Below, in pieces: positions 4,793 to 6,412 of a stretch of 6,412 nt of DNA (position 1 is its first letter; the number at the start of each line of letters is the position of its first letter). A model generated the notes under the pieces. That model was not told where the DNA came from, did no database searches, and saw only the letters and a list, made by a program, of their open reading frames with translations. The stretch is from JAVBQJ01 sp031549115. GTDB lineage: Bacteria; Verrucomicrobiota; Lentisphaeria; Victivallales; Victivallaceae. Location: contig JAVBQJ010000111.1 in NCBI GenBank assembly GCA_031549115.1, positions 1 through 6,412 on the forward strand. The letters run 5' to 3'. The translations under genes and the position numbers were made by a program.

Positions 4793-5944
4793 TTATTTGG
4801 TGCGGCTTTCCTGAACCAGTTGCTGCACCCAATCCACATCGGCGAAGAAATCGGCAAAATAAGCCTGAATCATCTTTTCCAGCCCGGCTTGCCCGGTCTT
4901 CCAATCCAGTGCCTTAGCGCCCAACGCCGCCCGGACATTGCTCTGATCGAACACGATCGTCGACGAGAAATAAGGCAGCAGGTCGCCGAGAAAGCGCGAC
5001 ATCAGCTTTTCATCCATATTGACCGCGGTACCGGCCGGCGTAATCTGTACACCGCTGACCCGGAGCACCTTGCAGACCGCGTCGTTGATTCCCATCGTGC
5101 TCACCGGGCTGTCGCCGGTGACATGATAGGTCTTGTTTTCCACCGGCTTCTGAAACAACGCGGTGATCGCTTCGCAGACGAAATCGATCGGCACAAAGTA
5201 AATCTGATCCACCGGCGTGGTATAGAAATGCAGACCCAGATCCAGATAATCCAGCGGATTGAGCTTCAGCTTCGCACAACGGTGCTTTTTGATCTTGCCG
5301 ATGAATTCGACGATACGATAAAATGCCAGCGGCTTGCGGATACGCCCGTCGCTGCGGCGCCCGGTGATGATCGCGGGACGGTAAATGGTGAACGGGAAAC
5401 CGCTCTGGCGCACCAGCATCTCCGCCTTGTACTTGCTTTCTTCATACGGGTTGTTGAAGCCGTGATCCGGATGAGCGCCCTCGTAGGCCACGCCGGTATT
5501 GCGGCCCGCGGTATACGCGGTGCTGACATAATGGAAAGCTTTGGCGTTCAGCTTCTTCGCCAGTTTCAGCATATTTTCGGTGCCGCCGTAATTGATGCGG
5601 AAGGTGCGGCCGGTCGGGTCTTTTCCCAGATTCACATCCGCGGCACAATGGAAAATCACATCGGTTCCAACTGCAGCCGGATCGGCGGCGACCTTTTCGA
5701 CATCCAGGTCCACCACGTCGCCTTCGATCACTGAAACCCGGGACAGCACCATGTCCGCCGCTTCCGGACAGCCGTCGAATTCGCATTGGTCACGGATAAT
5801 CGCTTCCACCCGCTCCCGGGCGGTCTGTGCTGAATTACGCCGAGTCAGGCAGGTTATTTCAACATCTTTGCGCTCACGCAACAACGCAACCGTGAAAGCA
5901 CTGCCGACCAGACCGGTGATACCGGTGAGAAATATTTTCGTCAT
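4793..5944 (-). CDS. NAD(P)-dependent extended SDR, thioester reductase / male sterility type
   Basis: 383 aa. The N-terminal Rossmann motif TGITGLVG gives Gly8, Gly11 and Gly14, followed by a strand ending in CLTRR (basic residues favour NADP). Other marks are EGDVVDL (74-80), VIFHCAADVNLGKD (96-109) and RINYGGTENMLKLAKK (116-131). The catalytic set is Ser141 in YVSTAY and Tyr167/Lys171 in PYEESKYKAE. YRPAIITG (188-195) contacts substrate in the family. This pattern fits the NAD_binding_4 branch (thioester reductases, fatty acyl reductases), which reduces acyl thioesters, but a general epimerase/dehydratase role cannot be excluded. No carrier or adenylation domain is attached. The ATG at 5944 is forced by an in-frame TGA just upstream. 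The nearest SD-like run, GGGAAGG (5959-5965), is 14 bases away, so initiation may be weak. It is the first gene of an operon with the amidohydrolase. Confidence 0.85.
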   Translation of the reverse strand: MTKIFLTGITGLVGSAFTVALLRERKDVEITCLTRRNSAQTARERVEAIIRDQCEFDGCPEAADMVLSRVSVIEGDVVDLDVEKVAADPAAVGTDVIFHCAADVNLGKDPTGRTFRINYGGTENMLKLAKKLNAKAFHYVSTAYTAGRNTGVAYEGAHPDHGFNNPYEESKYKAEMLVRQSGFPFTIYRPAIITGRRSDGRIRKPLAFYRIVEFIGKIKKHRCAKLKLNPLDYLDLGLHFYTTPVDQIYFVPIDFVCEAITALFQKPVENKTYHVTGDSPVSTMGINDAVCKVLRVSGVQITPAGTAVNMDEKLMSRFLGDLLPYFSSTIVFDQSNVRAALGAKALDWKTGQAGLEKMIQAYFADFFADVDWVQQLVQESRTK

Positions 5945-6000
5945 AATTCAGGATTAAACCTTCCCAATAATTTGGTGTTATAAATATAAAATAACTTTTT

Positions 6001-6029
6001 AATATAGACCGTCGTCCCTTTTTTTTCAA
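6001..6029 (-). promoter_or_regulatory. Candidate promoter P1 of the SDR-amidohydrolase operon
   Basis: The minus strand has TTGAAA (6029-6024), a 17-base spacer and TATATT (6006-6001). Each hexamer has five of six consensus positions. The start would be near 5994, giving a leader of about 50 bases to the ATG at 5944. Confidence 0.6.
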
Positions 6030-6042
6030 ATGCGTTCCGGAA

Positions 6043-6072
6043 AATTTACCGGGAATTCTCGTATGGTGTCAA
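6043..6072 (-). promoter_or_regulatory. Candidate upstream promoter P2 of the same operon
   Basis: The minus strand has TTGACA (6072-6067), an 18-base spacer and TAAATT (6048-6043), with a perfect -35 and four of six -10 positions. The -10 lies inside an imperfect inverted repeat, TTCCGG with CCGGGAA (6035-6055). It is weaker evidence than P1; the two could act in tandem. Confidence 0.35.
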
Positions 6073-6337
6073 ATAACAGCGCATCTCAAAGAATAATGGT
6101 ATTGTATTTTATAGAATAAGAAAATCCACTATTATTATGGGCTGTTAATTCTGTTAATAAGTTTTTAACACAACTCCCATCAAAAACTTACAAATGTCCC
6201 GATTGACAATGGATCTATCAATGCCCTCTGTATGGTTCCAGCGACTGCCACTCATTGACACCTTATCATAAGCTCATTCATAGACTATTAACAAGGTAAT
6301 CAACACCCCCTCACAAGTTCAATCTTCAAAGCCCCGA

Positions 6338-6373
6338 TTTATGATTTTGTTTTACAAAATCAAAAATCATAAA
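6338..6373. repeat. Two-register AT-rich hairpin
   Basis: TTTATGATTTT (6338-6348) pairs with AAAATCATAAA (6363-6373), 11 bp. The heptamer AAAATCA occurs twice in tandem (6356-6362, 6363-6369), so TGATTTTG (6342-6349) can instead pair with CAAAATCA (6355-6362). No T-tract follows on either strand, so it is not an intrinsic terminator. Confidence 0.5.
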
Positions 6374-6412
6374 CAAAAAGGTTTGAGGGGAAAAGGAGAA
6401 GGGGTTTGGGGA

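Larger units (their letters stand above)
5945..6412. other. AT-rich noncoding region at the right end
   Basis: About 470 bases without a convincing gene. It holds promoters P1 and P2 at its left side. Further right are a 9-bp inverted repeat TAAGTTTTT/AAAAACTTA (6158-6166, 6182-6190) and a hairpin at 6338-6373. The last 30 bases have three G-runs of four (6387-6390, 6401-6404, 6408-6411). Only very short ORFs occur. I see no convincing DnaA boxes, tRNA or insertion-sequence ends. The next gene presumably lies beyond 6412. Confidence 0.6.

Noticed and set aside
4820..5734. Long plus-strand ORF opposite the SDR gene
   Set aside because: Antisense shadow; the minus-strand frame carries the full Rossmann and YxxxK motifs.
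6030..6119. 29-codon plus-strand ORF
   Set aside because: No ribosome site, overlaps promoter P2, and composition matches noncoding DNA.
6120..6300. Replication origin with DnaA boxes
   Set aside because: AT-rich, with motifs such as TTATTAACA, but these differ from the DnaA box at two positions and there is no cluster or nearby dnaA/dnaN.

Overview
The window looks like a chromosomal segment of a bacterium of the PVC group, most likely Lentisphaerota (Victivallis-like). The main reason is the protein at 1648-2541. It has a short basic leader, an FTLIELLVVIAIIAILAGM-type pilin helix and a C-terminal H-X9-DG motif, a pseudopilin type strongly expanded in Lentisphaerota, Planctomycetota and Verrucomicrobiota. 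Genes are GC-rich and the spaces between them are AT-rich or hairpin-rich. The taxonomic placement is inference.

Layout. Left edge: the first codons of a minus-strand gene that leaves the window (1-32). Upstream of it lie a leader with a perfect 12-bp inverted repeat (43-102) and a perfect-consensus sigma70-type promoter (144-172). A hairpin-rich intergenic element (A, about 231-377) follows. Next is a plus-strand cluster: a 119-aa hypothetical protein with a possible small-barrel fold (494-853), a 235-aa protein with two membrane helices and a soluble domain (881-1588), a small intercistronic hairpin, and the pseudopilin (1648-2541). The cluster ends in a strong intrinsic terminator at 2556-2590.

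Facing it is a minus-strand gene for a WecA/TagO/MraY-family polyprenyl-phosphate sugar-1-phosphate transferase (2581-3675). Its stop codon lies inside the terminator stem of the converging cluster. Upstream of it is a second hairpin-rich element (B, about 3731-3970). B ends in a terminator-like hairpin plus T-tract on the plus strand, opposite to both flanking genes. Further right is a two-gene minus-strand operon: an NAD(P)-dependent extended SDR of the thioester-reductase/male-sterility type (4793-5944), then, 28 bases downstream, a metal-dependent amidohydrolase (3973-4764). Two candidate promoters for it lie at 6001-6072. The last ~470 bases are AT-rich and hold no convincing gene.

Functionally, the transferase starts lipid-linked glycan synthesis and the plus cluster makes a secretion/pilus-type surface protein. 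The SDR and amidohydrolase probably act on the same unknown metabolite pathway. I do not see a clearly new defence or mobile system. The least explained signals are the related hairpin elements A and B, the strong promoter with structured leader at the left edge, and the plus-strand terminator in element B.
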